Of a DNA stretch of 64,000 nucleotides, positions 9,471 through 18,340 are shown in pieces. The position numbers and the translations under genes are program-made. The first letter of the stretch is position 1; each line of letters begins with the position of its first letter. The notes beneath the pieces are model-generated. The model searched no databases. It was not told the DNA's origin and worked only from the letters and a program-made list of their open reading frames with translations. Origin of the DNA: Planctomycetota bacterium (lineage in GTDB: Bacteria > Planctomycetota > UBA8742 > UBA2392); assembly GCA_019912315.1 (NCBI GenBank), contig JAIOJA010000016.1, positions 124,001-188,000 of the forward strand. Direction: 5' to 3'.

Positions 9471-10460
9471 ATGAGCAAGAAGGCGTTAGTTACAGGTGGG
9501 ACAGGTTTTGTCGGCAGCGCCATCGTGCGCGAGCTGCTGGCGAACGGCGAGCAGGTCAAGGTCTTTCGCCGCGAATCCAGCCCCCTGACCAATCTGGAAG
9601 GCCTGGACGTCGAGCACGCAATCGGCGACCTGCTTGATCGCGACAGTCTTGTATCTGCACTGCATAGCTGTGATCGCCTGTATCACTGCGCGGCCCTGTA
9701 CAAACTTTCCGGCGGCTACGAAAAATACCTGCAAGCGAACGTTGTCGGTACGCGCAACGCACTTGGCGCGGCTATGGAGAGGGGCATCGAGCGCGTCGTG
9801 CACACCAGCAGCATCGCCGCCATCGGCGGGCCTCGCGGGCGCGGGAAAGTTACCGAAGATCAAGTCTGGAACTGGGCGCCCCTGAACAACCCGTACATCA
9901 CCAGCAAATTTATCTCCGAGCACGAGGCGCTGAAATTCGGCGCGCAAGGCCTGCCGGTCGTGATCATCAACCCGGGCGCGCCCATCGGGCCCTGCGACGT
10001 GAAGCCGACACCCACGGGCGCTATGATCGTCAGCCTGATCCGTGGCACTTACCCCATGTGGATGCCGGTCGACATCGGACTGGTTGACGTAGACGACTGC
10101 GCCCGCCAGCACCGCCTCGCCATGGAAAAAGGCAAACCCGGCGAGCGCTATCTGTCGGTCGGCGAGACGCTGTCGCTGGGCCAGGCCGGGAAGCTCCTAG
10201 GCGAGCTGGTCGGCGCGCCATGGCGACCAACGCTGCCAAGCTGGATGCTCAAGCTCACCATCTACGGAACCTACCTGCTGCCCCAATGGGCCAACATGCT
10301 CGCAGCCGTGGCCCGCTACCCACTGCACAGCTTCGACTACGACACCAAGAAAGCCCAGCAAGACCTCGGCATGCAGTTCCGCCCGATCCGCGAAAGCCTC
10401 TTAAATGCAGGCAAGTGGTACGCCGAACACGGCTACTGCAAACTGCGCAACACAGATTGA
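9471..10460 (+). CDS. NAD-dependent epimerase/dehydratase, HpnA-like
   Basis: This 329-residue extended short-chain dehydrogenase begins with the Rossmann motif GGTGFVG (residues 9-15) and has the active-site YxxxK in YITSKFISE. The stretch NPGAPIGPCDVKPTPTG and the C-terminal WYAEHGYC closely follow the hopanoid-associated sugar epimerase HpnA family. The likely role is modification of a sugar linked to hopanoid side chains; the substrate is inferred from family only. The ATG at 9471 was chosen because the Rossmann fold starts immediately there; longer upstream frames run through the divergent kinase gene. An HpnG-like phosphorylase lies about 7 kb downstream, which strengthens the hopanoid reading. 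Confidence 0.8.
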   Translation: MSKKALVTGGTGFVGSAIVRELLANGEQVKVFRRESSPLTNLEGLDVEHAIGDLLDRDSLVSALHSCDRLYHCAALYKLSGGYEKYLQANVVGTRNALGAAMERGIERVVHTSSIAAIGGPRGRGKVTEDQVWNWAPLNNPYITSKFISEHEALKFGAQGLPVVIINPGAPIGPCDVKPTPTGAMIVSLIRGTYPMWMPVDIGLVDVDDCARQHRLAMEKGKPGERYLSVGETLSLGQAGKLLGELVGAPWRPTLPSWMLKLTIYGTYLLPQWANMLAAVARYPLHSFDYDTKKAQQDLGMQFRPIRESLLNAGKWYAEHGYCKLRNTD

Positions 10461-10476
10461 CGCGAAGAACTACCTC

Positions 10477-10512
10477 AGCCGCGGAGTCAGAAACTCCGTG
10501 AAATCCGTGGCT
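10477..10512. terminator. Hairpin between convergent genes
   Basis: Between the stop codons of the convergent epimerase and ATP-grasp genes lies an imperfect inverted repeat. The outer arms AGCCGCGGA/TCCGTGGCT differ at one position and an inner GGAGT/ACTCC pair is perfect. It could terminate transcription in both directions. Its wording (CTCCGTGAAATCCGTGG) resembles the CACAGAG-type repeat at 13773, so it may be a dispersed repeat used as a terminator. Confidence 0.5.
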
Positions 10513-11767
10513 AACTCCTGAAGCAGTAGTCGAGCGCTGCCGTGATTTCGTCGGCCTTGCGCAGCATCTCTTCGCGGCTGTTGGCGCCGAGGTTAATCAC
10601 TGCGTATCGAAAGCTGGCGCCGTCTTCGTGGGCGAAGTCTCTGAGCTCGGTGCCCGCTTCGACTTCGTTCCAGATCAGTGTACCCGGATACTTCGACTCG
10701 ACTTCCCTTATTCGCTCCGGGCTGGGAGCGGCCTTGCATGTGCACGGCTCGAAGATGCGCAGGGGCACGCTGGCAGCGATCTTGAAGCTGCCCTCTCCGC
10801 GCGACCAGGCGAGAGGCTGCCCGCACTTCAGTTCCGGCACGACGGCGTAGCAGTTGCGCCCGTCCACCTTTGCGTACAGGTCGCCGAACTGCCCGCAGAT
10901 GCGCGGGTTGACCTCGATGATGCTGACCCGCTCGGCCCCGTCCCAGATCATTTCAATGTTGAAAAAGCAGCGCCGCAGCCCCATGCCCTTGATGCAGCGC
11001 GCGGCCACGTCGTGCATGTCCGACTGTACCTGCGGCGGCAGGGCTGACGGATACACGAACCGCGAGAAGCTGCCCGTGCCGGCATGAAATTCGGAATCAA
11101 CAATGCCGATCACCACCGGCTCATCGTCGACGATGTAGCCCTCGACGGTTACCTGTTGACCCGTCAACATTTCCTCGGCGATGAAAAAGCTGCCGTCGAT
11201 GTTGCTGCCGGCGTAGTGGCTCCACAGGTGGTTGAAAATGTCGAGAAAATCAAAACGGAAGTCGCGCACCTCCGGCCTGTCCAGGTGCGCGCGCAACTCA
11301 TCCATCGAGTTCACGCGTTTCGCGAACATGCTGAAGGCACCCTTGATCGGCTTGACAAAACACGGAAAGCCGACGGTTGGCTCTACGATCTCATCCGGGT
11401 TCACCAGGCAGAAGCCGGGCGTCGCGTCCGGCACACAGGCCAGTTGCTTCTGCCGCGAGGCCAGCTTGTGGGAGCCTTCCAGGATCAGCTTCGGGTCGGG
11501 GCCCACGAGCGATTTCGCGTGCGCAATCGCCGCGGCGACCGTCGCGCCCGGGTAGTCGCTGGATGAAAACACGCCGGCGAAGTCGTCGCGCTCGGCAACC
11601 TGGCGAATGTAGTCCAGCGCGTCAAAGTCCGACGGGCAGTCCGCGTCGCTGGGCTCGGCGTATTCGATTTCGAAGCGCCCGGCCCAGTCACTGCGGCAGG
11701 CTTCGAACTGCTTGCGGTCCCAGTGGGTTGGCAGCACGACCAGCAGTTTCGGCGGGCTATCGGTCAT
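10511..11767 (-). CDS. ATP-grasp domain protein of unknown substrate
   Basis: This 418-residue cytoplasmic enzyme has an ATP-grasp fold. Visible are FPCFVKPIKGAFSMFAKRV (nucleotide-binding lysine strand), QVTVEGYIVDDEPV, and the metal-binding C-terminal motif FNIEMIWDG followed by EVNPRICGQFGDLY. Such enzymes ligate a carboxylate to an amine or thiol through an acyl phosphate. The partners here cannot be deduced and no biosynthetic neighbour points to a product. The ATG at 11767 is preferred because the roughly 77 residues upstream of it in frame read against the divergent hydrolase gene. Only 24 bp separate the two starts. Its stop touches the hairpin shared with the epimerase gene. Confidence 0.75.
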   Translation of the reverse strand: MTDSPPKLLVVLPTHWDRKQFEACRSDWAGRFEIEYAEPSDADCPSDFDALDYIRQVAERDDFAGVFSSSDYPGATVAAAIAHAKSLVGPDPKLILEGSHKLASRQKQLACVPDATPGFCLVNPDEIVEPTVGFPCFVKPIKGAFSMFAKRVNSMDELRAHLDRPEVRDFRFDFLDIFNHLWSHYAGSNIDGSFFIAEEMLTGQQVTVEGYIVDDEPVVIGIVDSEFHAGTGSFSRFVYPSALPPQVQSDMHDVAARCIKGMGLRRCFFNIEMIWDGAERVSIIEVNPRICGQFGDLYAKVDGRNCYAVVPELKCGQPLAWSRGEGSFKIAASVPLRIFEPCTCKAAPSPERIREVESKYPGTLIWNEVEAGTELRDFAHEDGASFRYAVINLGANSREEMLRKADEITAALDYCFRS

Positions 11768-11779
11768 CGCCCGGCAGCG

Positions 11780-11785
11780 TAGCAT
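11780..11785 (+). promoter_or_regulatory. Candidate -10 element (TAGCAT), leaderless start
   Basis: TAGCAT lies six bases (gtcgcc) before the ATG of the CocE-type hydrolase, the same geometry as at 359 and 31914. No ribosome binding site is seen before this gene. Confidence 0.4.
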
Positions 11786-11791
11786 GTCGCC

Positions 11792-13762
11792 ATGAAAGTC
11801 GTGGACGACTTCCCGTTTCCGTTCCGCGAAATCGAGCACGTGTGGATTCCCATGCGCGATGGCAAGCGCCTGTCCGCGCGCCTCTGGCTGCCCGACACCG
11901 ACGCGCCCGTGCCGGCCATCGTCGAGTACATCCCGTACCGCAAACGCTGGGGCACGCGCCACCGCGATGAGCCCATGCACCGCTACTTCGCCGGGCACGG
12001 CTACGCCTGCATCCGCATCGACCTGCGCGGCAGCGGTGAATCAGAGGGCTTGCTCACGGATGAGTACACCGACCAGGAGCACGAAGACGGGCTGGATGCG
12101 CTCGCATGGATCGCAGACCAGACATGGTGCAGCGGCGCGGTCGGCATGATCGGTAAAAGCTGGGGTGGCTTTAATGCGCTGCAGATTGCGGCCCTTCGCC
12201 CACCGCAGCTCAAGGGCGTGATCGCCGTCTGCGCCAGCGATGATCGCTACGCCGACGACGCCCACTACATGGGCGGCTGCCTGCTTACCGAAAACCTGGT
12301 GTGGGGGTCGGTGCTGTTTACGCTCAGCGCCCTGCCGCCGGACCCGATGCTCGTGGGGGAGACATGGCGCAAGCAGTGGCGCGAGCGCCTCGACTACCTG
12401 CCCCTCTACGCCGAGCGCTGGCTGAAACACCCGACCCGCGATGATTACTGGAAGCGCGGCAGCATCGCCGAGCACTACGGCGACATCCAATGCCCGGTGT
12501 TTCTCGTCAGCGGCTGGGCGGACGGCTACAGCAACGCCGTGCCCCGCATGCTTGAGGGTTTAAACTGTCAACGGCGCGGGCTGATCGGCCCCTGGGCGCA
12601 CGTCTATCCGCACGAGGGCGTGCCCGGCCCGGCGATCGGGTTTCTGCAGGAGGCGCTCGCCTGGTTCGATCACACGCTGCGCGACGCAGAGTTGCCGCCC
12701 GCCCCAATGCTGCGCGCCTGGATGCAGGAGTACGTTGCGCCCGAGGCCGCCAACGAGTTCCGCCCCGGTCACTGGATCGCCGAAGAGAGTTGGCCGTCGC
12801 CAAGGATCCGGCGCAGGGTGCTGTCTCTGCCCGCGGCCCGGCAAAAGGTTTCGACGCCACTGTCCGTCGGGCGCATGGCCGGCGCTTGGTGCGGTTTCGG
12901 CATGGAGGGCGATCAGCCCGCCGACCAGCGCGCCGACGACGGGGACTCCGTCTGCTTCGACGTACCCGTCACGGAAGCATTCGAGATTCTCGGCGCCCCC
13001 ACGCTGCGCATCAAACTTGGCAGCGACAAGCCGTTTGGGCAGATCATCGCGCGCCTGTGCGACGTCGCGCCGGACGGCACCAGTTTGCGCGTCTCCTATG
13101 GCGTGCTGAACCTGCGCCACCGGGACGGGCACGAAGCGCCGGGTGATCTGCATCCCGGCCAGGCATACGATATCGCCCTGCGCCTCAACGACTGCGGGCA
13201 CAGATTCCAGGTCGGGCACACCCTGCGCGTCGCTTTCAGCACAAGCTACTGGCCCGTCGTCAGACCAGAGCGTGAGCCGTTCACATTAGCGCTGCACCGC
13301 GCCGAACTGGAATTGCCGGAGCGCCCACCCCGAAAGGAAGACGCGGATCTTCCATTGCTGCCGCCGCCCGAAGGTGCGCCGGGCGCCGGGTTTGACGACC
13401 TTGAGCAGGGCATCGTGCTGCGCGAGCAGACCATCGAAGGCGACACCCTCGTCGAGCGCCACCTGATCGACGTAACCGAAGACGGCGCACCGGCCATGGC
13501 GCGACTGGAAGAGATCGATCTCGAAATCGGGCACGGCATCATCGAGCAGTTCCGCATCCGCGAAGGCGAGCCGGACAGCGCCACGCTCGAAGTCACCCAG
13601 GAGGCCGTCACCCGCCGCAAGGGCTGGGAAACCCGCGTCCGCACGGAACACACCCTGCGCAGCGACGGCAATGAGTTGGTGCTCAAGGCCAGCGTCGAAA
13701 CCTGGGAGCACGACATCGCCGTCTTCAGTCGCCTGTGGGAAGTGCGCATTCCGCGGGCATGA
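11792..13762 (+). CDS. CocE/NonD-type alpha/beta hydrolase (S15 family)
   Basis: This 656-residue protein belongs to the X-Pro dipeptidyl-peptidase/cocaine esterase family. An alpha/beta-hydrolase core begins with HVWIPMRDGKRLSARLWLP and YIPYRKR. The nucleophile is S123 in GKSWGG. A catalytic Asp is expected in SGWADGY and a His in WAHVYPHEG. The C-terminal jelly-roll domain carries the family segment ending in RVAFSTSYWPVVRP at about residue 490. The family cleaves esters, acylated amino acids or peptides; the substrate is not evident. There is no signal peptide, so the enzyme is cytoplasmic. About 150 residues follow the usual jelly-roll end (a region rich in EDGAPAMARLEEIDL-type beta strands), longer than typical family members. 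Confidence 0.85.
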   Translation: MKVVDDFPFPFREIEHVWIPMRDGKRLSARLWLPDTDAPVPAIVEYIPYRKRWGTRHRDEPMHRYFAGHGYACIRIDLRGSGESEGLLTDEYTDQEHEDGLDALAWIADQTWCSGAVGMIGKSWGGFNALQIAALRPPQLKGVIAVCASDDRYADDAHYMGGCLLTENLVWGSVLFTLSALPPDPMLVGETWRKQWRERLDYLPLYAERWLKHPTRDDYWKRGSIAEHYGDIQCPVFLVSGWADGYSNAVPRMLEGLNCQRRGLIGPWAHVYPHEGVPGPAIGFLQEALAWFDHTLRDAELPPAPMLRAWMQEYVAPEAANEFRPGHWIAEESWPSPRIRRRVLSLPAARQKVSTPLSVGRMAGAWCGFGMEGDQPADQRADDGDSVCFDVPVTEAFEILGAPTLRIKLGSDKPFGQIIARLCDVAPDGTSLRVSYGVLNLRHRDGHEAPGDLHPGQAYDIALRLNDCGHRFQVGHTLRVAFSTSYWPVVRPEREPFTLALHRAELELPERPPRKEDADLPLLPPPEGAPGAGFDDLEQGIVLREQTIEGDTLVERHLIDVTEDGAPAMARLEEIDLEIGHGIIEQFRIREGEPDSATLEVTQEAVTRRKGWETRVRTEHTLRSDGNELVLKASVETWEHDIAVFSRLWEVRIPRA

Positions 13763-13772
13763 AACTGCCGGC

Positions 13773-13842
13773 TCACCACAGAGAGCACGGAGGCCACAGA
13801 GAAAATCGCAGTTCTCTGTGAACTCTGTGTCCTCTGTGGTGA
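13773..13842. repeat. 70-bp imperfect palindrome built from CACAGAG units
   Basis: Outer arms TCACCACAGAG (13773-13783) and CTCTGTGGTGA (13832-13842) are perfectly complementary. So are inner arms CACAGAGAA (13795-13803) and TTCTCTGTG (13812-13820) around an 8-base loop. The middle of the stem is imperfect. CTCTGTG recurs three times at short spacing. It follows the hydrolase stop directly and could act as a terminator, but its repetitive wording suggests a dispersed genomic repeat. Confidence 0.65.
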
Positions 13843-13891
13843 ATCTGCCTCCGCCTTGTTTCCTGAAACATTCGCCGTTAGCGTTGCGTTC

Positions 13892-13922
13892 CATACTTAG
13901 CCGCGATGGGCCGTATCCATCG
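13892..13922 (+). promoter_or_regulatory. Candidate thrS promoter and leader hairpin
   Basis: CATACT at 13892-13897 is a plausible -10 element about 80 bases before thrS. Immediately after the predicted transcription start the leader has a six-base stem CGATGG/CCATCG (13904-13909 and 13917-13922). A run of five T follows at 13928. This could be a small attenuator, but the stem is short and I see no T-box features. Confidence 0.3.
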
Positions 13923-13975
13923 GGGCATTTTTGTGAGGACGGTTTGTGTCCGTCCCGCGACTGGAAAGGACAACC

Positions 13976-15946
13976 ATGATTTCTGTGAAACTGCCTGATG
14001 GCAGCGCGAAGGAATTGTCTGACGGCGCCTCAGCCGCGGACCTCGCCAAAGCAATCTCTGATGGGCTCGCACGGGTCGCCGTGGCCGCCAAGGTCAACGG
14101 CGCGATCGTCGATTTGCAGCGCGCGCTGCCCGACGGCGCGGAAGTCGCCATCCTCACCAAGAAAGACGCCGAGTCCCTCGAAGTCCTGCGCCACTCGGCC
14201 GCGCATTTAATGGCCGACGCCATCCTGCGCGTTTTCCCGAAGGCGCAGCTCACCATCGGCCCGGTCGTCGAGGACGGCTTTTATTACGACATTTATTTGG
14301 GCGACGGAAAAATCACTCCCGAAGACTTCCCGAAGATCGAAGCGGAGATGAAAAAGATCGCCAAGGAAGGGCACCCCTTCGTGCGCTGCGTCAGCGGCTA
14401 CGACGACGCCAACGAACACTACGCGCGCTACAAGGCCATCGATGGGGGCAGCAACAAATTCAAGCAGGAGCTTGTGGCCGGCATCAAGGACCGTGGCGAG
14501 GAACTGAGCTTCTACAAGCACGGTGAGTTCATCGACCTGTGTCGCGGGCCGCACGTGCCGGATACCTCTTGGCTCAAACACGTGAAGCTGACCAAGGTCA
14601 GCGGCAGCTACTGGCGCGCCGACGCCGAGAAAGAACAGCTCGTCCGCGTCTACGGGACCGCGTTTTTCGGAAAGCAGGATCTCGAGGACTACCTGCACTT
14701 CCTGGAAGAAGCCAAGAAGCGCGACCACCGCGTGCTGGGCGAACAGCTCGAACTCTTCTTCATGGACGAGGACGCGCCCGGCTTCCCGTTCTTTTACCCA
14801 AAGGGCGCGCGCATCTGGCACCTGCTGGTTGACTACATGCTCAGCAACCTGCGCCGGCGCGGCTACCAGGAAGTGAAAACTCCCATCGTCTTGTCCGAAC
14901 ACATGTGGCACACCAGCGGGCACTACGACAACTACATGGAGAACATGTTCTTCACCAAGATGAAGCTCCGCGACGAAAAGAACCCGGAGAAGATCAACCA
15001 GAACGTCGAAGAAGACCGCCCCATGGCTGTTAAACCGATGAACTGCCCGGGGCACCTGATGCTGTATCGCACCAGGCTGCACTCGCACAACGAGTTCCCG
15101 CTGCGCTTCGCCGAGATGGGGCTTGTGCACCGGCGTGAGCTTTCGGGCGTGCGGCACGGGCTGTTCCGCGTGCAGGCCTTTACCCAGGACGACGCGCACC
15201 ACTTCTGCACCCCGGACCAGATCAAGGCGGAGATCGGCATGCTGATCGATTTCTTCCATGAGATATACGGGGCCTTCGGTCTGACCGACGTGCACATCGA
15301 ACTGAGTACCAGGCCGGAGAAAGCCATCGGCAGCGCCGAAGTGTGGGACAAAGCCGAGGCCGCGCTGAAGGAGACTCTCGAAGAGAAGAAGATCGCCTAT
15401 CAGTTGAACGAAGGCGACGGCGCGTTCTATGGGCCGAAGATCGACTTCCATATTCGGGACAGCCTGAAGCGTTCATGGCAGTGCGGGACCATCCAGCTCG
15501 ACTTCAGCATGCCGGAGCGGTTTAAACTGGCCTACATCGGGGCGGACGGCGCGCGCCACACCCCGGTAATGATCCACCGCGCCTGCTACGGCAGCGTGGA
15601 GCGGTTCATGGGAATTCTGATCGAGCATTTCGCCGGCGCGTTCCCGTTGTGGTTAGCGCCCGTGCAGGTGCAGGTTCTGCCCGTGAGTGAAAAGTTCGTC
15701 GACTACGCCAAGTCGGTGAACGAAAAGCTGCTCGAGTTCGGCCTGCGCTCCGAAGTGAACATGAAAGACGACCGTGTCGGCTATAAAATCCGCGAGTCCA
15801 GTCTGCAAAAAATCCCCTACGCCATTGTGGTAGGCGAGAAGGAACAGGAGGCCGGCAGCATCAACGTAAGAAGCCGAGACAAGGGCGAGCTCGGCGAAAT
15901 GCCAATCGACCAGTTCCTCGAAGGTCTTGAGGACTGGCGCAAGTAG
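13976..15946 (+). CDS. thrS: Threonyl-tRNA synthetase
   Basis: This 656-residue cytoplasmic enzyme charges tRNA-Thr. Domains in order are an N-terminal TGS domain (about 1-60), the editing domain with HSAAH at 73-77, the class II catalytic core and the anticodon-binding domain (from about 550). Zinc ligands include C357 in MNCPGHLM and H534 in IHRACYGS. The arginine motif RPEKAIGSAEVW and the motif 3 region GSVERFMGILIEHF are intact. The length is normal for full-size bacterial ThrRS. ATG 13976 is preferred over an upstream in-frame ATG because GAAAGGA lies seven bases before it and the TGS domain starts there. A strong hairpin follows the stop. Confidence 0.97.
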   Translation: MISVKLPDGSAKELSDGASAADLAKAISDGLARVAVAAKVNGAIVDLQRALPDGAEVAILTKKDAESLEVLRHSAAHLMADAILRVFPKAQLTIGPVVEDGFYYDIYLGDGKITPEDFPKIEAEMKKIAKEGHPFVRCVSGYDDANEHYARYKAIDGGSNKFKQELVAGIKDRGEELSFYKHGEFIDLCRGPHVPDTSWLKHVKLTKVSGSYWRADAEKEQLVRVYGTAFFGKQDLEDYLHFLEEAKKRDHRVLGEQLELFFMDEDAPGFPFFYPKGARIWHLLVDYMLSNLRRRGYQEVKTPIVLSEHMWHTSGHYDNYMENMFFTKMKLRDEKNPEKINQNVEEDRPMAVKPMNCPGHLMLYRTRLHSHNEFPLRFAEMGLVHRRELSGVRHGLFRVQAFTQDDAHHFCTPDQIKAEIGMLIDFFHEIYGAFGLTDVHIELSTRPEKAIGSAEVWDKAEAALKETLEEKKIAYQLNEGDGAFYGPKIDFHIRDSLKRSWQCGTIQLDFSMPERFKLAYIGADGARHTPVMIHRACYGSVERFMGILIEHFAGAFPLWLAPVQVQVLPVSEKFVDYAKSVNEKLLEFGLRSEVNMKDDRVGYKIRESSLQKIPYAIVVGEKEQEAGSINVRSRDKGELGEMPIDQFLEGLEDWRK

Positions 15947-15956
15947 ACTTTCCCGG

Positions 15957-15995
15957 CGCACCTGTCGGCGACACAACGCGTCGCCGACAGGTGCG
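15957..15995. terminator. Perfect 16-bp hairpin, bidirectional terminator
   Basis: Arms at 15957-15972 and 15980-15995 are perfectly complementary over 16 bp around a 7-base loop. It lies between the convergent stops of thrS and the FecR-like gene. There is no long T-run, so the strength as an intrinsic terminator is uncertain. Confidence 0.7.
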
Positions 15996-16021
15996 TTCGC
16001 TTCGCGATGCCCCGTCCGCCG

Positions 16022-17437
16022 TCAGTCGCGCTGCGGGACGTACACGAGCAGGTCATCAATGGCCAGCTCGTGGCGTTGCAGCAGGTTGTCGGCGTCCACA
16101 CCGGGCGACAGCAGCAGCGCGTCGTAGCGGCGGCCCGGCAGCCAGCCGGGCTCATCGCGCATGCGCCCGGCGCGCAGAATTTCGAGCGGAACATCCACAA
16201 CACACCACTCACCGGCCCGGGGCACGGCAATATCCGCGTCAACGGCGCGATAGCCGTCTTCAAGGTGTACGCGCAACTCAAGGCGCACGCGCTTCGCATC
16301 CGTCCTGACGCGCAGGCGCAAGCGCGCGTCGGCACGTCCGTCAAACACCCGCACTGTCGGCGGCACCCCGATGCCGGGCTCGCCGGGCCTGCGCTCGATG
16401 GCGTGGCCGTCACCCCGCGCGCCGGGCTTGACCGCGCGCCCGTAGCGGGGCGATGTCTCCGCGCTTTCGCCGTCCCAGCTCAGCAGGGCCTGGTGCGGGC
16501 CCAGCAGCTCCAGCTCAAGTTCGCGCGCCTGCCCCGGCGTCAGCGGCGCCGTGCGCCCGGTGCCGTCCAGGTTGATGAACACCGGTGCCGCGCCCCATTC
16601 ACAGACCCCCTCCAGCAGAAACAGCTCACCGCCCAGAGTGCGCGGCTCGGCCACAAACGCGCCGTTGCTCAGGCTCCAGGTGCTCTTGTAGCACGTAAAG
16701 GAATGCGCCCCGCGAACGCGCACACGGTACCGCCCGGAGATCAACCGGATGGCGTCCCGCCCGTACTCAAACTGCCCCGCGCCGGCCAGCACGATCTCAA
16801 GATCCGGAGATTCGAAACGGGCGTCACCGTCCGTGGTCTTGCCCAGAGTCGCGCCGGGCGCGATCACGGTGTGAGGCTCAAGCTTGCGCCAGGCGTCATC
16901 GTTGCTGCCACGCACGGACACGAAGCCCCGCGCCACAGCCGCCAGGGCAAACCCCTGCACGGCGGGTATATGCTCAGGTTCGGGCTCGGGCTTGTGCCCC
17001 GGCTCGGGTGTGTGCTCGGGCTCGGGTTGCGTCTCGGTGTTGTCCAATGGGGGCGGCGCCGGTTTCTCGTCGGGCTCAGGCGGCGCGTTCAGGGGCGCCG
17101 GACGCGATGCAACGTTCCCGCCCGCCGCAATCGTGCTGCCGGTTTCCAGATACGACTGCATCACCATCCCGCCGGCCAGCAAGCCGACCCCTGCAAACAG
17201 CAGCGCCAGGCCAAAGAACATCCGCCGGCTGACTTTTGCCGCCGGCGCTCGCGCCTGTACGTCACGCACCGGGCCGTACTCGCCACTGAATCTGGCGTCG
17301 GCCTCGGCGATGCGAACCACAAAGGCCGCGCGTTCCGGGCTTTGCGCCGCGCCGGCCTTCCACCTCACGTAAGTCTCGGCATCCAGGCGACCGGCCACGG
17401 CGTCGGGCGCGAGCCGGCGAAAAGTCTGTTCGTCCAT
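16022..17437 (-). CDS. FecR-like single-pass membrane protein
   Basis: This 471-residue protein has a cytoplasmic N-terminal helical part (1-70) like anti-sigma/FecR regulators. One transmembrane helix lies at about 71-95 (FFGLALLFAGVGLLAGGMVM). A Pro-Glu-rich spacer (about 115-160, repeated PEP/EH units) leads to a periplasmic beta-rich part. There the segment ARGFVSVRGSNDDAWRKL, followed by PGATLGKTTDGDARFE, matches the FecR domain: a regulated surface with a threshold of glycine-rich strands. No sigma factor gene is adjacent, so a classic FecI partnership cannot be claimed. TACAAT stands seven bases before the ATG, suggesting a leaderless transcript. The C-terminal 150 residues are not recognised. 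Confidence 0.65.
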   Translation of the reverse strand: MDEQTFRRLAPDAVAGRLDAETYVRWKAGAAQSPERAAFVVRIAEADARFSGEYGPVRDVQARAPAAKVSRRMFFGLALLFAGVGLLAGGMVMQSYLETGSTIAAGGNVASRPAPLNAPPEPDEKPAPPPLDNTETQPEPEHTPEPGHKPEPEPEHIPAVQGFALAAVARGFVSVRGSNDDAWRKLEPHTVIAPGATLGKTTDGDARFESPDLEIVLAGAGQFEYGRDAIRLISGRYRVRVRGAHSFTCYKSTWSLSNGAFVAEPRTLGGELFLLEGVCEWGAAPVFINLDGTGRTAPLTPGQARELELELLGPHQALLSWDGESAETSPRYGRAVKPGARGDGHAIERRPGEPGIGVPPTVRVFDGRADARLRLRVRTDAKRVRLELRVHLEDGYRAVDADIAVPRAGEWCVVDVPLEILRAGRMRDEPGWLPGRRYDALLLSPGVDADNLLQRHELAIDDLLVYVPQRD

Positions 17438-17444
17438 AAGAGTG

Positions 17445-17450
17445 ATTGTA
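17445..17450 (-). promoter_or_regulatory. Candidate -10 element (TACAAT) of the FecR-like gene
   Basis: Read on the minus strand, TACAAT is followed by seven bases and the ATG at 17437. This is the best consensus match among the leaderless-type starts in the window. Confidence 0.45.
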
Positions 17451-17464
17451 GCAACGGCTTGCCG

Positions 17465-17485
17465 GTTGACAGTTGAGCGTTGAGC
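17465..17485 (+). repeat. Heptamer tandem repeat (GTTGANN, 3 copies)
   Basis: Three 7-bp units, GTTGACA, GTTGAGC and GTTGAGC, stand in tandem in the divergent intergenic region. The first unit also contains a TTGACA that could act as a -35 element, although no good -10 follows at 17 bp. Confidence 0.6.
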
Positions 17486-17545
17486 GACAATACCCTGTGC
17501 CTTCTGATGGGCGACGGGCGCCCGTCAACGATTGACCGAAGTCCC

Positions 17546-18322
17546 ATGGCAAAGTCACTGCTGATTCTGATTGAAGGTACGGACGAGTTGCTGCCCGTGG
17601 CAAAGGGCATTGGCGCGCGCCGCATTGACGGCTCGATTTATCACTGGCGCGCCGACGCCCGTGGCGACATGCCCGAGACGTACATCAGTTGCACCGGCGT
17701 CGGCACGACGCGCAGCTACGAATGCACGAAGAAGCGCATCAGCGAGTGCGACCCCGGGCTGATCGTCAGCGCCGGCACCTTCGGCGCGATCGTTGACGGC
17801 ATCGGACAGCACGAATGGATGTGCAACGCCCGCACCAGAATGCTCGGCGATGTCGCGGACAAGCGCGCAATGAAAGACGACATCGACGCCGACGCCCGGC
17901 ACGCGAGCCACGTTGCCCGCCTGCGCGAGGGCTGCGAGGCCGTGGGCGTCAAATGGCTCGAAGGCCGCCTGATCTGCGTCGGGGACGTGCCCCTGTTCAC
18001 GGAAGAAGAAAAGGCCGCGCTTGCCAAACAGCATGACGCCGTGGGTGTGGACATGGAAACTTTCGGCATTGCCCAGGCCGCGAACGAAGCCGGCATACCG
18101 TGGGTGACAGCGCGCGTGTGCGTGGACACGCCGAGCATCCCGCTGCCGGATTTCGGGGCGCTGAATCACACGACCGGGCGCCCCTACTACGGACGCCTGT
18201 TCAAGTGGATCTTCCTGCACCCGATCAAGTGTGTGCCGACGCTGTACGGGCTGTGGAAGCTGGTGAACGTGTACGGCAAACAGCTCGCTGCGATAGTCCG
18301 CCAGGGTTATCTGAAGCCGTAG
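17546..18322 (+). CDS. Nucleoside phosphorylase-like protein, HpnG-like
   Basis: This 258-residue member of the purine nucleoside phosphorylase/MTAN superfamily resembles hopanoid-associated phosphorylase HpnG, which removes adenine from adenosylhopane. Visible are the glycine-rich phosphate region (VSAGTFGAIVDGI), the substrate-binding VGVDMETFGIAQAA with the family's ME pair, and RVCVDTPSIPLPD. The C-terminal SDD-type aspartate of HpnG-like enzymes appears as CVD. The reaction is inferred from family; an MTA/SAH nucleosidase is the main alternative. ATG 17546 starts directly at the first beta strand (KSLLILIEGTDE). In-frame starts at 17480 and 17510 would add a non-conserved segment containing the heptamer repeat. 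It converges tightly on the next kinase gene. Confidence 0.7.
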   Translation: MAKSLLILIEGTDELLPVAKGIGARRIDGSIYHWRADARGDMPETYISCTGVGTTRSYECTKKRISECDPGLIVSAGTFGAIVDGIGQHEWMCNARTRMLGDVADKRAMKDDIDADARHASHVARLREGCEAVGVKWLEGRLICVGDVPLFTEEEKAALAKQHDAVGVDMETFGIAQAANEAGIPWVTARVCVDTPSIPLPDFGALNHTTGRPYYGRLFKWIFLHPIKCVPTLYGLWKLVNVYGKQLAAIVRQGYLKP

Positions 18323-18340
18323 TGTCCCGGCCCGGAATTT

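Noticed and set aside
16007-17476. 489-codon plus-strand frame opposite the FecR-like gene
   Set aside because: The minus strand shows a coherent membrane protein with FecR pattern; the plus frame is compositionally biased and domain-free.
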